Source: Anaerofustis stercorihominis
Lineage (GTDB): Bacteria > Bacillota > Clostridia > Eubacteriales > Anaerofustaceae
Length of the DNA stretch: 64,000 nucleotides
Direction: 5' to 3'
Assembly: GCF_024623185.1 (NCBI RefSeq)
Contig: NZ_JANJZK010000004.1
Span: 1 to 64,000 of the forward strand
A program made the position numbers and the translations under genes. Of the stretch, positions 1 to 8,392 are shown piece by piece; within the stretch, counting starts at the first letter, position 1, and the number at the start of each line of letters is the position of its first letter. Below the pieces are notes generated by a model. It was not told the origin of the DNA, did no database searches, and saw only the letters and a program-made list of their open reading frames with translations.

Positions 1-26
1 CCCTTTAGCCACTCGGGCACTCCCCC
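1..26 (-). tRNA. 5' end of a tRNA, cut by the window edge (probably tRNA-Tyr)
   Basis: Read on the minus strand, the last 26 bases give a seven-base acceptor arm GGGGGAG, then T8 and a D-arm with CCCG, AGTGGCTAAA and GGG, the normal opening of a tRNA. The CCCGAGTGGCTAAAGGG D-arm is most like bacterial tRNA-Tyr, but the anticodon lies outside the window, so the isotype is a guess; tRNA-Ser or tRNA-Leu cannot be excluded. A strong promoter sits just upstream. Confidence 0.75.
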
Positions 27-42
27 ATGAATATGCTATAAT

Positions 43-71
43 ATTTTATTATATTATTTCCCTTTTGTCAA
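43..71 (-). promoter_or_regulatory. Sigma-A promoter for the tRNA
   Basis: Minus-strand TTGACA (66..71) and TAAAAT (43..48) are separated by exactly 17 bases. The predicted start lies about ten bases before the tRNA 5' end, so this is a near-consensus housekeeping promoter for the tRNA (or a tRNA cluster starting here). Confidence 0.75.
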
Positions 72-100
72 GAGATTAGTCATTTATATAGTATTTAAAT

Positions 101-131
101 AAAAAATGCACCAATATTAGGTGCATTTTTT
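101..131 (-). terminator. Intrinsic terminator after the alcohol dehydrogenase gene
   Basis: Inverted repeat AAAATGCACC / GGTGCATTTT with a short loop and T-runs on both strands. It lies just downstream of the minus-strand dehydrogenase gene and upstream of the tRNA promoter. Confidence 0.8.
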
Positions 132-146
132 ATAATATTATTTATT

Positions 147-1193
147 TTATTCCCAAGGTTTTAGAATTACCTTAATTGCCTCTCCGGTCCTTGTCATTTC
201 TATCCCTCTTTTTATTTCGGATAAAGGAAGAGTATGAGTAACAAATTTATCCGCAGGTATAGTACCGTCAACTATTAAATCAAGAGCATGCTTAAATGAA
301 TCGGGTGAAAAACTATATCCACCGCATATTTGCAGTTCTTTATAATGTATTAGATTACTGTCAAAATTTACATGGCAGTTATCATGAGGAAGTCCTCCGA
401 ACAATAAAACTTTTCCTCTTGGTCTTACATAGTGCGTTGCTTCCTCTTGCACAGCACCTACAGGACAAGCAGTAATAGCCACATCTACCCCGTCCCCGTC
501 CGTTTCTCGCATAACTATTTCTTCTAAATTTTCGGTTGTAGGATTTACGAATAAATCTATGAAATCAAATCTTTTGGCTTTATCAAGTCTGGGCTGATTT
601 ACTTCAGATAATATAACTTTTTTAGCACCCCTGATTTTCGCCATTGCACTATGTAAATTGCCTAAAGGTCCTGCCCCGATTATGAGAACGATATCGCCCT
701 TTGTTATATTGATAAAATCATGAGTGGAATAAACACTCGCCAAAGTTTCTGACAGCGGAGCTAAATCCAAATTAAAATTATCCGGTAAGATATGTAAGAA
801 TTTTGGATTTGCACCAACTTCCGGAAGTGCTACATACTGTGCATATCCCCCATAAAAATCCATTCCCGGTACTACTATATTTTTACATTGGTTACCTAAA
901 TTTTTATCTGAAGTACAGAATTTGCATTTACCGCAGGTAATTCCTGGATTTAACATTACCTTCTGCCCTTTTTTATAATATTCACTGTCGCTTTCTTCAA
1001 CTATCCCCGCAATTTCATGACCTATTACAAAAGGAGGTTTGACCTTATGATGTCCGGAATTAAATGTTCTGATATCAGAACCGCAAAGCCCTACGGATAT
1101 GACTTTAATCAGTACACCATTTTTAGGACACTCTGGTGTTTCTACTTCTTCATAATCAAAATTTCCCGGTCCTTTATAAAGTATTGCTTTCAT
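147..1193 (-). CDS. Zinc-dependent medium-chain alcohol/polyol dehydrogenase
   Basis: A cytosolic NAD(P)-dependent dehydrogenase of the sorbitol/threonine/galactitol-1-phosphate dehydrogenase type, 348 residues, the usual family length. The catalytic zinc site is visible as Cys37 in GLCGSD and His59-Glu60 in GHE; the structural zinc lobe has Cys87, Cys90, Cys93 and Cys103. The Rossmann motif GAGPLG is at 173-178. An AAGGAGA ribosome site precedes the ATG. The gene stands alone between two terminators, so context does not give the substrate; a polyol or polyol phosphate is my inference. Confidence 0.85.
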   Translation of the reverse strand: MKAILYKGPGNFDYEEVETPECPKNGVLIKVISVGLCGSDIRTFNSGHHKVKPPFVIGHEIAGIVEESDSEYYKKGQKVMLNPGITCGKCKFCTSDKNLGNQCKNIVVPGMDFYGGYAQYVALPEVGANPKFLHILPDNFNLDLAPLSETLASVYSTHDFINITKGDIVLIIGAGPLGNLHSAMAKIRGAKKVILSEVNQPRLDKAKRFDFIDLFVNPTTENLEEIVMRETDGDGVDVAITACPVGAVQEEATHYVRPRGKVLLFGGLPHDNCHVNFDSNLIHYKELQICGGYSFSPDSFKHALDLIVDGTIPADKFVTHTLPLSEIKRGIEMTRTGEAIKVILKPWE

Positions 1194-1301
1194 TTTCGTC
1201 TCCTTAAATCTAATTTATCTTAAGTTAAGTTTAATATTATAATTATATAATGGCAATACTGAAAATATTTTCACTAGTCGGAAACTTTTTTGTTTTTATA
1301 T

Positions 1302-1339
1302 TAAAAAGCGTACTCTGAGGGCTAAGTGAGTACGCTTTT
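1302..1339 (-). terminator. Intrinsic terminator after the amt-PII gene
   Basis: Twelve-base inverted repeat AAAAGCGTACTC (1304..1315) and GAGTACGCTTTT (1328..1339) with a 12-base loop, followed by a T-run on the minus strand. Confidence 0.85.
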
Positions 1340-1400
1340 GAGGTGTAAAACCTGTCTGACCGATTAAATATTTAAAATGTAAATACCCAGACAGTAACTT

Positions 1401-3125
1401 TTATTCTTCTTCAGGTTCCTGCAGTGCATCAAAACCTTCTTCGCCTGTCCTGATCTTAACGACATTATCAAGCCCGTAAATAAAGATTTTTCCGTCTCCG
1501 ATATTCCCTGTGTATAAAGCTTTTTTGGCAGCTTCGATAACGGTTCTGACAGGTACGGCTGCAACTACTATCTCTACTTTCAATTTAGGAAGGAGTACCG
1601 CATCTACTTCACTTCCACGATAATAGCTTTTTCTTCCCTTTTGGACACCGCATCCGAGTACATTTGTTACGGTCATACCCGTAACTCCAACTTTTTGCAT
1701 TGCCGCTTTAAGAGAATTAAATTTATCTTTATTTATTACGATTGTGATTTTACTTATACCGGTATCGGTTTTAGTGACTTTAATTTTACTGTCTTTTTCT
1801 TTCAATAAAACATCTTCGATATTTGCCGGAGGAACAGGTTCTGTAACAGAAGCGAGACTGCCTTCATCGTCCAATGAATAATAGAAATCTCCTGCGGGAG
1901 CAAAATCCGCATAAGAACTTACCAATCCGTGCTCGGTTATATCAAGTCCTAAAATTTCTTCTTCTTCACTTGCTCTAAGTCCCACTGTCTTTTGAATAAG
2001 TTTAAAGACAATAAACATAGTAACTAAGACATAAACAGCAACAGAAACAACCCCAAGCAACTGAATTAAAAACATATGAGTTCCACCGCCGTAAAAAAGT
2101 CCGCCGTCCAATGCAAATAATCCTGTAAGTAATGTACCCGTAGCACCGCAGCAGCCATGAACGGCAATAGCTCCGACAGGATCGTCTATCTTAAGTTTAT
2201 GGTCGATAAATTCAACTGCAAATACTACTAAAGTACCTGCAACAGCACCTATAAAGAAAGCACCTACGGGAGAAACCATATCACAGCCCGCTGTAATAGC
2301 GACCAATCCTGCCAAAGCACCGTTAAGTGTCATTGAAACATCAGGTTTTCCGTATCTTACCCATGTAACTATAAGCGTCATTAATGTAGCGGCAGCAGCT
2401 GCCATGTTTGTAGTTACGAATACACTTGAAGCGGATAGCATCGCTTCATCTGTAGACATTGCTACAGTTGAACAACCGTTAAATCCAAACCAACCCATCC
2501 AAAGGATAAATACGCCTAAAGCACCGATTGCAATATTATGTCCGGGAATAGCTTTACTTTTTCCATCTTTATCATACTTTCCAATCCTTGGTCCAAGGAT
2601 TTTAGCTCCTACCAATGCTGCAACTCCGCCGACCATATGTACTGCGGTAGAACCTGCAAAATCATGAAATCCCAACTGACTTAACCAGCCGCCACCCCAA
2701 ATCCAATGTCCTGAAATAGGATAAATAACAGCACTTATAACCGCAGAATAAATAAGATAAGAAATGAATTTTGTTCTTTCAGCCATTGCACCCGAAACGA
2801 TTGTGGCTGCAGTAGCACAAAATACTGTTTGAAAAATCACAAATGCCATTGTGGGAAAGGCACTGTCATAATTACCTCTGATAAAGAAATCTACTTTACC
2901 TATGACGCCCAATATATCAGGTCCCATCATTATCCCGAAACCAATGACCCAATAAATGATTGTACCGAGGACAAAGTCCATCAAGTTTTTCATAATAATA
3001 TTTCCTGCATTTTTAGCTCTGGTAAACCCTGATTCTACCATGGCAAATCCCGCTTGCATCCAAAATACCAGTATAGCTCCAAGCAATACCCAAATGGTAT
3101 CGAGAGCATTAAATGTTGTCTCCAT
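1401..3125 (-). CDS. amt: Ammonium transporter with fused C-terminal PII domain
   Basis: Inner-membrane Amt channel for ammonium (about residues 5-400, eleven expected helices) with both pore histidines, near residue 163 in STAVHMVGG and in AVHGCCGATG about 155 residues later. After a linker, residues from about 455 form a PII (GlnB/GlnK-like) domain, including the T-loop tyrosine in SYYRGSEVD and the GDGKIFI strand. PII is usually a separate protein that plugs Amt; here sensor and channel are one chain. I place the start at the ATG preceded by GGAGG with an eight-base spacer; a TTG five codons upstream overlaps that ribosome site. It lies downstream of glnN behind a terminator that may be regulated. 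Confidence 0.93.
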   Translation of the reverse strand: METTFNALDTIWVLLGAILVFWMQAGFAMVESGFTRAKNAGNIIMKNLMDFVLGTIIYWVIGFGIMMGPDILGVIGKVDFFIRGNYDSAFPTMAFVIFQTVFCATAATIVSGAMAERTKFISYLIYSAVISAVIYPISGHWIWGGGWLSQLGFHDFAGSTAVHMVGGVAALVGAKILGPRIGKYDKDGKSKAIPGHNIAIGALGVFILWMGWFGFNGCSTVAMSTDEAMLSASSVFVTTNMAAAAATLMTLIVTWVRYGKPDVSMTLNGALAGLVAITAGCDMVSPVGAFFIGAVAGTLVVFAVEFIDHKLKIDDPVGAIAVHGCCGATGTLLTGLFALDGGLFYGGGTHMFLIQLLGVVSVAVYVLVTMFIVFKLIQKTVGLRASEEEEILGLDITEHGLVSSYADFAPAGDFYYSLDDEGSLASVTEPVPPANIEDVLLKEKDSKIKVTKTDTGISKITIVINKDKFNSLKAAMQKVGVTGMTVTNVLGCGVQKGRKSYYRGSEVDAVLLPKLKVEIVVAAVPVRTVIEAAKKALYTGNIGDGKIFIYGLDNVVKIRTGEEGFDALQEPEEE

Positions 3126-3160
3126 TTTAATTACCTCCAAATTGTATTGTTAATTTATAT

Positions 3161-3211
3161 AAAAAAGCGTGTAATCATATAGAATATCTATACAATTACA
3201 CGCCTTCGTGT
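3161..3211 (-). promoter_or_regulatory. Terminator and overlapping hairpin between glnN and amt
   Basis: On the minus strand a hairpin with arms ACACG and CGTGT (3198..3211) is followed by a terminator with arms GCGTGTAAT / ATTACACGC (3195..3203 and 3167..3175) and a T-run. The right arm of the first hairpin is part of the left arm of the terminator, so the two cannot form together. The first hairpin can be drawn with the six-base loop GAAGGC or as a longer stem with loop AAGG. No separate promoter for amt is obvious, so this probably controls read-through from glnN into amt. Confidence 0.6.
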
Positions 3212-3238
3212 CGAATTTATTAAATTAATTTTGATTAC

Positions 3239-5323
3239 TTATTTTACACTAAATAAAATTTCTCCGTATGTAGGATATGGCCAAAAATCTCTGTCTACGA
3301 TAGTTTCCAGTTCATCTGCATATTTTCTGACTTCTTCCATATTTTCAAATACATCTTTTCTGAATGACATGGCTCTTTCTTGTACATCTTCGATATTTTC
3401 AGCCTTTTTTAGTCCTTCTTCCAAAGTAGCGATAGCTTTATATAATGAAGCGTTAAGAGAGCTTACTCTCATTACCGTATCTTCTTCAACCGTGCTGTCA
3501 GCCGCAGGACAAACATCTTTCTTAACCGCTAGAGTCTCTGCAACTTCTTTTACGTATGATACACATGAAGGCAAGATTGAAGCTTTTGCCATATCCAGGC
3601 AAGCTTTTGCTTCTATTGAAATTACATTTGAATAATCTTCAAGAAGAACTTCCGTTCTGCTTTCAACTTCTTCTTTTGTAAGAACTTTATGTTTTTCAAA
3701 TAATGAAATATTTTCTTCTCTCTTATAATAAGGGATCGCTTCCGCACAAGTTTTTAAATTAAGTAATTCTCTTTTTTCTGCTTCAACTACCCATTCATCG
3801 GAATATCCGTCACCGTTAAATATAATCCTTTGATGATTCGTAAAAGTATCTTTGATCAACTTCTTAATAGCTTCATCAGAATTGTCTTTTTCAAGGATAT
3901 CAGCAAACTCACAGAAAGCATCGGCAACAATAGTATTAAGCATCATATTTGAACATGCAACCGAATCCTGTGAACCTACCATTCTGAATTCAAATTTGTT
4001 TCCTGTAAATGCAAAAGGTGATGTTCTGTTTCTGTCCGTAGTATCCTTTGTTAAATCGGGAAGGACTGTAGCACCGAGGTTAAATTTAGTTTTTCCTTCA
4101 CTCTTATAATCATTATCTGAGATGATCGCATCTACAACTCCTTTTAAATCATCTCCCAAGAAAATGGATATGATTGCGGGAGGAGCTTCATTCGCACCGA
4201 GTCTATGGTCATTACCTGCACTTGCAACAGAAATCCTAAGCAAATCCTGATGTTCGTCAACGGCTTTAACGACAGCCGCAAGTACTAATAAGAACTGCAT
4301 ATTTTGTTTAGGGTCATTTCCCGGTGATAGCAGATTTTCACCTTCTTTTGTCGTAATAGACCAGTTATTATGTTTACCGCTTCCGTTAATACCTTCAAAT
4401 GGTTTTTCGTGAAGCAAACATACTAAACCATGTCTTTTAGCAACCTTTTTCATTATTTCCATCATTATTTGATTTTGGTCACATGCTATATTCGTAGAAT
4501 TATAAATCGGCGCCAATTCATGCTGTGCAGGAGCAACTTCATTATGTCTTGTTTTGGCAGTTATGCCAAGTTCCCATAAAGTTTCATCCAAGTCCTGCAT
4601 ATATTCCATGATAGGACCTTTTATAGGAGCAAAATAATGGTCATCCATTTCCTGTCCTTTTGGAGTAGGAGCACCGAATAATGTTCTTCCTGTATAAATT
4701 AGGTCAGGTCTGTTTTTATACATTTCTTCGGAAATTATAAAATATTCCTGTTCGGCACCTACAGAAGGATCTGCTCCGGAACATTCTTTACCTAAGAGCT
4801 TGAGGAGTCTTACAACTTGATCGCTTATTGCTTCTATGGATTTAAGCAAAGGTGCCTTTTTATCAAGTACTTCCCCGTTATAAGAACAGAAGATTGCAGG
4901 AATGCACAGCGTATTATCTTTAATAAAAGCATAACTTGTAGGATCCCAAACTGTATACCCTCTGGCTTCATTGGTAGCCCTAAGTCCCCCTGAAGGAAAA
5001 GAAGAAGCGTCCGGTTCATCTTGAAGTAAATCCTTCCCTGAAAGTCTTATTACTACATTATCTCCATGAGGCTCTATAAAAGCATCATGCTTTTCGGCGG
5101 TTAAACTTGTCATAGGCTGGAACCAATGTGTATAATGCGTACATCCGTTTTCCAATGCCCATTCTTTCATCGCATGTGCAACAGCATTTGCAATTGTTAT
5201 ATCAAGGGCTTCACCCTCTTCTATAGTTTTCTTTAATATTTTATATGTATCGTTTGGTAGTTTTTCCTGCATGGTTTCATCATTAAAAACCTTACATCCG
5301 AATAAACTTGCAACTCTATCCAT
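3239..5323 (-). CDS. glnN: Glutamine synthetase type III
   Basis: Forms glutamine from glutamate, ammonium and ATP in the cytosol. At 694 residues it has the large size of the GSIII family (types I and II are about 350-470). Signature segments include RHNEVAPAQHELAP, GSGKHNNWS and NRTSPFAFTGNKFEFR, which supply metal, ATP and glutamate contacts. It is transcribed from its own promoter with a long leader that carries an attenuator-like structure, and is followed by the ammonium transporter. A type I enzyme is also encoded in this window, so the cell has two glutamine synthetases of different families. Confidence 0.95.
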   Translation of the reverse strand: MDRVASLFGCKVFNDETMQEKLPNDTYKILKKTIEEGEALDITIANAVAHAMKEWALENGCTHYTHWFQPMTSLTAEKHDAFIEPHGDNVVIRLSGKDLLQDEPDASSFPSGGLRATNEARGYTVWDPTSYAFIKDNTLCIPAIFCSYNGEVLDKKAPLLKSIEAISDQVVRLLKLLGKECSGADPSVGAEQEYFIISEEMYKNRPDLIYTGRTLFGAPTPKGQEMDDHYFAPIKGPIMEYMQDLDETLWELGITAKTRHNEVAPAQHELAPIYNSTNIACDQNQIMMEIMKKVAKRHGLVCLLHEKPFEGINGSGKHNNWSITTKEGENLLSPGNDPKQNMQFLLVLAAVVKAVDEHQDLLRISVASAGNDHRLGANEAPPAIISIFLGDDLKGVVDAIISDNDYKSEGKTKFNLGATVLPDLTKDTTDRNRTSPFAFTGNKFEFRMVGSQDSVACSNMMLNTIVADAFCEFADILEKDNSDEAIKKLIKDTFTNHQRIIFNGDGYSDEWVVEAEKRELLNLKTCAEAIPYYKREENISLFEKHKVLTKEEVESRTEVLLEDYSNVISIEAKACLDMAKASILPSCVSYVKEVAETLAVKKDVCPAADSTVEEDTVMRVSSLNASLYKAIATLEEGLKKAENIEDVQERAMSFRKDVFENMEEVRKYADELETIVDRDFWPYPTYGEILFSVK

Positions 5324-5501
5324 AATTTATACATCCTTTCTCTTAGATAAATTAAATCTTTTAAATCAATATGAATTAATTATACATTTTTTTTCATAAT
5401 CTTTCTACCATATTTTAAATCTTTATATCCTTATCCACCCTTTTAACCTTTCTCTTTGTAAATAAAAATTCAAAAATTAAACTTTGTATACAATTCTAAT
5501 T

Positions 5502-5552
5502 TTAAAAAAGAAAAAGACGCCGTAAGCTTTTTGCCTACAGCGCCGTTGCTGT
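5502..5552 (-). promoter_or_regulatory. glnN leader: ANTAR-type hairpin overlapping a terminator
   Basis: On the minus strand, arms ACAGC and GCTGT enclose the hexaloop AACGGC (5537..5552), which has the A at position 1 and G at position 4 that ANTAR proteins recognise. The right arm overlaps the left arm of a terminator CGCTGTAGGC / GCTTACGGCG (5533..5542 with 5518..5527) that ends in a T-rich tract. The terminator lies about 180 bases before the glnN start codon, inside the leader. This is the layout of antitermination control: ANTAR protein holds the first hairpin and blocks the terminator. Confidence 0.7.
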
Positions 5553-5561
5553 TATGAGTGC

Positions 5562-5590
5562 ATAATACTACGCAAGTTCGTATTTGTCAA
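5562..5590 (-). promoter_or_regulatory. Promoter of glnN
   Basis: Minus-strand TTGACA (5585..5590), a 17-base spacer and TATTAT (5562..5567). Transcription would begin immediately before the ANTAR-type hairpin. Confidence 0.75.
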
Positions 5591-5648
5591 GTATTTTTTT
5601 ATAATTTTTTAAATATTTAGAAAATTCAATTTATTTACGTATTAAGTC

Positions 5649-5677
5649 TTGATTTTTATTACTTCCGGGTGTATACT
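5649..5677 (+). promoter_or_regulatory. Promoter of the split glutamate synthase operon
   Basis: TTGATT (5649..5654), a 17-base spacer and TATACT (5672..5677). The start would fall about 20 bases before the leader hairpin. Confidence 0.7.
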
Positions 5678-5702
5678 ATTCCCACTATAAAATTAAATAG
5701 CC

Positions 5703-5756
5703 GGACAAAGAAGTCCAATGAACATAGATTATATTCTGTGTTTATTGGATTTTTTT
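5703..5756 (+). promoter_or_regulatory. Glutamate synthase leader: ANTAR-type hairpin overlapping a terminator
   Basis: GGAC, hexaloop AAAGAA, GTCC (5703..5716) again gives A1 and G4 in a six-base loop. Its right arm overlaps a 14-pair terminator stem (5714..5727 with 5736..5749, two G-U pairs) followed by seven T. It sits between the promoter and the first gene of the operon, so the gene can only be expressed if this terminator is passed. The hairpin has only four pairs, so it would need protein to compete with the terminator. Confidence 0.7.
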
Positions 5757-5778
5757 ATGTTTTCATGGGGGTGTAAAA

Positions 5779-6885
5779 ATGGTATTTGATGAAAGATATA
5801 AAGAAGGGAATGTAAGGATTCCCTCCGGATGTGCAATAAGCGGTATATTTCATAAAGACGGAAGAAAGACCGATGGAAGAGATATTATAACTTCTATTGA
5901 AGTCATGCATGAAAGAAGCAATGGTTTAGGCGGAGGCTTTGCAGCATATGGGATTTATCCGGAATATAAAGATTATTATGCTTTTCATGTATTCTTTGAT
6001 GACAATATAGCAAGAAAAGAATGCGAGGCATTCTTAGACACTCATTTTGATGTTATTGACTACGGAATAATTCCTACAAGGAAAATAGATAAAATAAAAA
6101 ATGAACCATTGATTTATAGATATTTTTTATTTCCAAAAGAATCAAAATTAAAATCTTCACAATTGGATGAAAAAGAATTCGTAGTCCAAAGTGTAATGAA
6201 TATAAATACAAATATGAAGGGATGTTATGTTTTTTCAAGCGGAAAAAACATGGGATCTTTTAAAGCCGTAGGTTATCCCGAGGATGTCGGAGAATTTTAT
6301 AAACTGGATGACTACAAAGCATATTCATGGACGGCACACGGAAGATATCCGACAAATACACCGGGTTGGTGGGGAGGAGCTCATCCTTTCAGCCTGCTGG
6401 ATTATTCTATAGTACATAACGGAGAAATATCTTCATATGACGCGAACAGAAGATATATTGAAATGTTCGGATATAAATGTAATTTGCTTACAGATACGGA
6501 AGTTATTACATATATGATGGATTATTTATTAAGAAAAAAAGGATTGAACCTTGAAGAAACCGCGGAAATTATAGCTGCACCGTTTTGGAGCACAATCGAA
6601 AGAATGGAAGAAAAAGAAAAAGAAAGATTAACATATCTAAGAACTATGTTTTCAAGCATGTTAATAACAGGGCCTTTTTCTATTATGCTTGGATTTGAAG
6701 GCGGTATCATGGCTCTTAACGACAGACTTAAACTTCGCTCGATGGTAGTTGGAGAAAAAGGTGAAGATGTATATATAGCGAGTGAAGAAAGTGCAATAAA
6801 AATTATACAAAAAGACTTTGATAATATTTATTCTCCTGCCGGCGGAGAAGCCGTAATCGTAAAACTAAATGAGGGGGCTAAATAA
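5779..6885 (+). CDS. Glutamate synthase glutaminase subunit (class II amidotransferase domain)
   Basis: Equivalent to the N-terminal domain of large GltB: it releases ammonia from glutamine for glutamate synthesis. 368 residues. The catalytic Cys is internal, Cys18 in IPSGCAISG, so a 17-residue leader must be removed or the Cys reached in another way, since class II enzymes need an N-terminal Cys. WTAHGRYPTNTPG and SIVHNGEIS are the glutamine-binding segments. GGGGGTG precedes the ATG. It is followed at once by the FMN subunit, an arrangement known from archaeal-type split glutamate synthases. Confidence 0.88.
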   Translation: MVFDERYKEGNVRIPSGCAISGIFHKDGRKTDGRDIITSIEVMHERSNGLGGGFAAYGIYPEYKDYYAFHVFFDDNIARKECEAFLDTHFDVIDYGIIPTRKIDKIKNEPLIYRYFLFPKESKLKSSQLDEKEFVVQSVMNINTNMKGCYVFSSGKNMGSFKAVGYPEDVGEFYKLDDYKAYSWTAHGRYPTNTPGWWGGAHPFSLLDYSIVHNGEISSYDANRRYIEMFGYKCNLLTDTEVITYMMDYLLRKKGLNLEETAEIIAAPFWSTIERMEEKEKERLTYLRTMFSSMLITGPFSIMLGFEGGIMALNDRLKLRSMVVGEKGEDVYIASEESAIKIIQKDFDNIYSPAGGEAVIVKLNEGAK

Positions 6886-6886
6886 A

Positions 6887-8392
6887 ATGAGAATTAATTT
6901 TATACATCCACAGTTTGAAGTGGTAAGAAATCAAGATAGATGTATACAGTGCAGAGTTTGCGAACGTCAATGCGCAAACGAAGTTCATTTTTACGATGAA
7001 GACAGCAAGTTAATGTTAAGCGACGAAACAAACTGTGTTGCTTGTCACAGATGTGTTTCTCTGTGCCCTACAAAGGCTTTAAAAATAGTTGAAAGCGATC
7101 ATACTTTTAAGCCACATGCAAACTGGACGGGAGAACAAATAGAAAATATTTACAGACAAGCCGAAAGCGGAGGAGTTCTTCTTGCCTCAATGGGAAACCC
7201 CAAAAGCTATCCTATTTATTTTGATAAAATGCTGATTAACGCATCTCAGGTTACTAATCCTTCCATTGACCCTTTAAGAGAACCTATGGAAACAAAAGTA
7301 AGCCTTGGAAAGAAAAATGTAAAAATAAAAAGAGATAAAAACGGAAATATAATTCCCGATATTCCTCCTCAAATAAAACTTAATGTACCAATAATGTTTT
7401 CTGCCATGTCATATGGTTCAATAAGCTATAATGCTCATGAAAGTTTAGCAAGAGCGGCAAGCGAGCTGGGAATAATGTATAACACAGGTGAAGGCGGACT
7501 TCATGAAGATTTTTATAAATATGGTAAGAATACTATAGTACAAGTAGCTTCGGGAAGATTTGGTGTTCATAAAGACTTTTTAAACATAGGTGCAGCAATA
7601 GAAATAAAAATGGGACAAGGTGCTAAACCGGGTATCGGAGGACATCTTCCGGGAGAAAAAATAGGTCCGGATATTTCAAAAACCAGAATGATACCCGAGG
7701 GAAGCGACGCTATAAGCCCCGCACCTCATCATGATATATATTCCATAGAAGATTTAAGACAGCTTGTATTATCCCTTAAGGAAGCGACAAATTATGAAAA
7801 GCCGGTATTAGTAAAAATCGCCGCCGTACATAATGTGGCTGCAATAGCAAGCGGAGTTGCAAGAAGCGGAGCGGACATAATCGCAATAGACGGTTTCAGA
7901 GGAGGAACAGGAGCTGCTCCTACAAGGATAAGAGATAATGTAGGTATACCTATTGAACTCGCTCTTGCAAGCGTAGATTCAAGACTTAGAAACGAAGGTA
8001 TAAGAAACAATGTTTCACTTGTAGTGGGAGGAAGTATAAGAAGCAGTGCAGATGTCGTAAAATCAATAGCACTCGGTGCCGACTGTGTATACATTGCAAC
8101 ATCAGCCTTAATGGCTCTTGGATGTCATTTATGCAGAAACTGCCACAGTGGTAAATGCAACTGGGGTATCGCCACTCAACGCCCCGATTTAGTAAAAAGA
8201 TTAAATCCGGATATAGGATATAAAAGAGTAGTTAATTTGGTTACCGCCTGGGAACATGAAATAAAAGAGATGATGGGCGGAATGGGTATTAACTCAATCG
8301 AAGCATTAAAAGGAAACAGATTAATGCTGAGAGGCGTAGGACTTAATGAAAAAGAACTTGAAATACTTGGAATTAAACATGCGGGAGAATAA
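6887..8392 (+). CDS. Glutamate synthase FMN subunit with N-terminal ferredoxin domain
   Basis: Catalytic core of glutamate synthase: reductive transfer of ammonia to 2-oxoglutarate on FMN. Residues 19-60 carry two 4Fe-4S motifs (Cys19, 22, 25, 29 and Cys50, 53, 56, 60). The central region is the FMN-binding barrel (AMSYGSIS, GAKPGIGGHLPG, GFRGGTGAAPTR). Near the end CHLCRNCHSGKC (413-424) is the iron-sulfur segment of GltB. I start at the ATG six codons inside the longest frame because GAGGGGG lies correctly before it. No GltD-type NADPH subunit is encoded here, so reduced ferredoxin may be the donor, or GltD lies elsewhere. Confidence 0.9.
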   Translation: MRINFIHPQFEVVRNQDRCIQCRVCERQCANEVHFYDEDSKLMLSDETNCVACHRCVSLCPTKALKIVESDHTFKPHANWTGEQIENIYRQAESGGVLLASMGNPKSYPIYFDKMLINASQVTNPSIDPLREPMETKVSLGKKNVKIKRDKNGNIIPDIPPQIKLNVPIMFSAMSYGSISYNAHESLARAASELGIMYNTGEGGLHEDFYKYGKNTIVQVASGRFGVHKDFLNIGAAIEIKMGQGAKPGIGGHLPGEKIGPDISKTRMIPEGSDAISPAPHHDIYSIEDLRQLVLSLKEATNYEKPVLVKIAAVHNVAAIASGVARSGADIIAIDGFRGGTGAAPTRIRDNVGIPIELALASVDSRLRNEGIRNNVSLVVGGSIRSSADVVKSIALGADCVYIATSALMALGCHLCRNCHSGKCNWGIATQRPDLVKRLNPDIGYKRVVNLVTAWEHEIKEMMGGMGINSIEALKGNRLMLRGVGLNEKELEILGIKHAGE

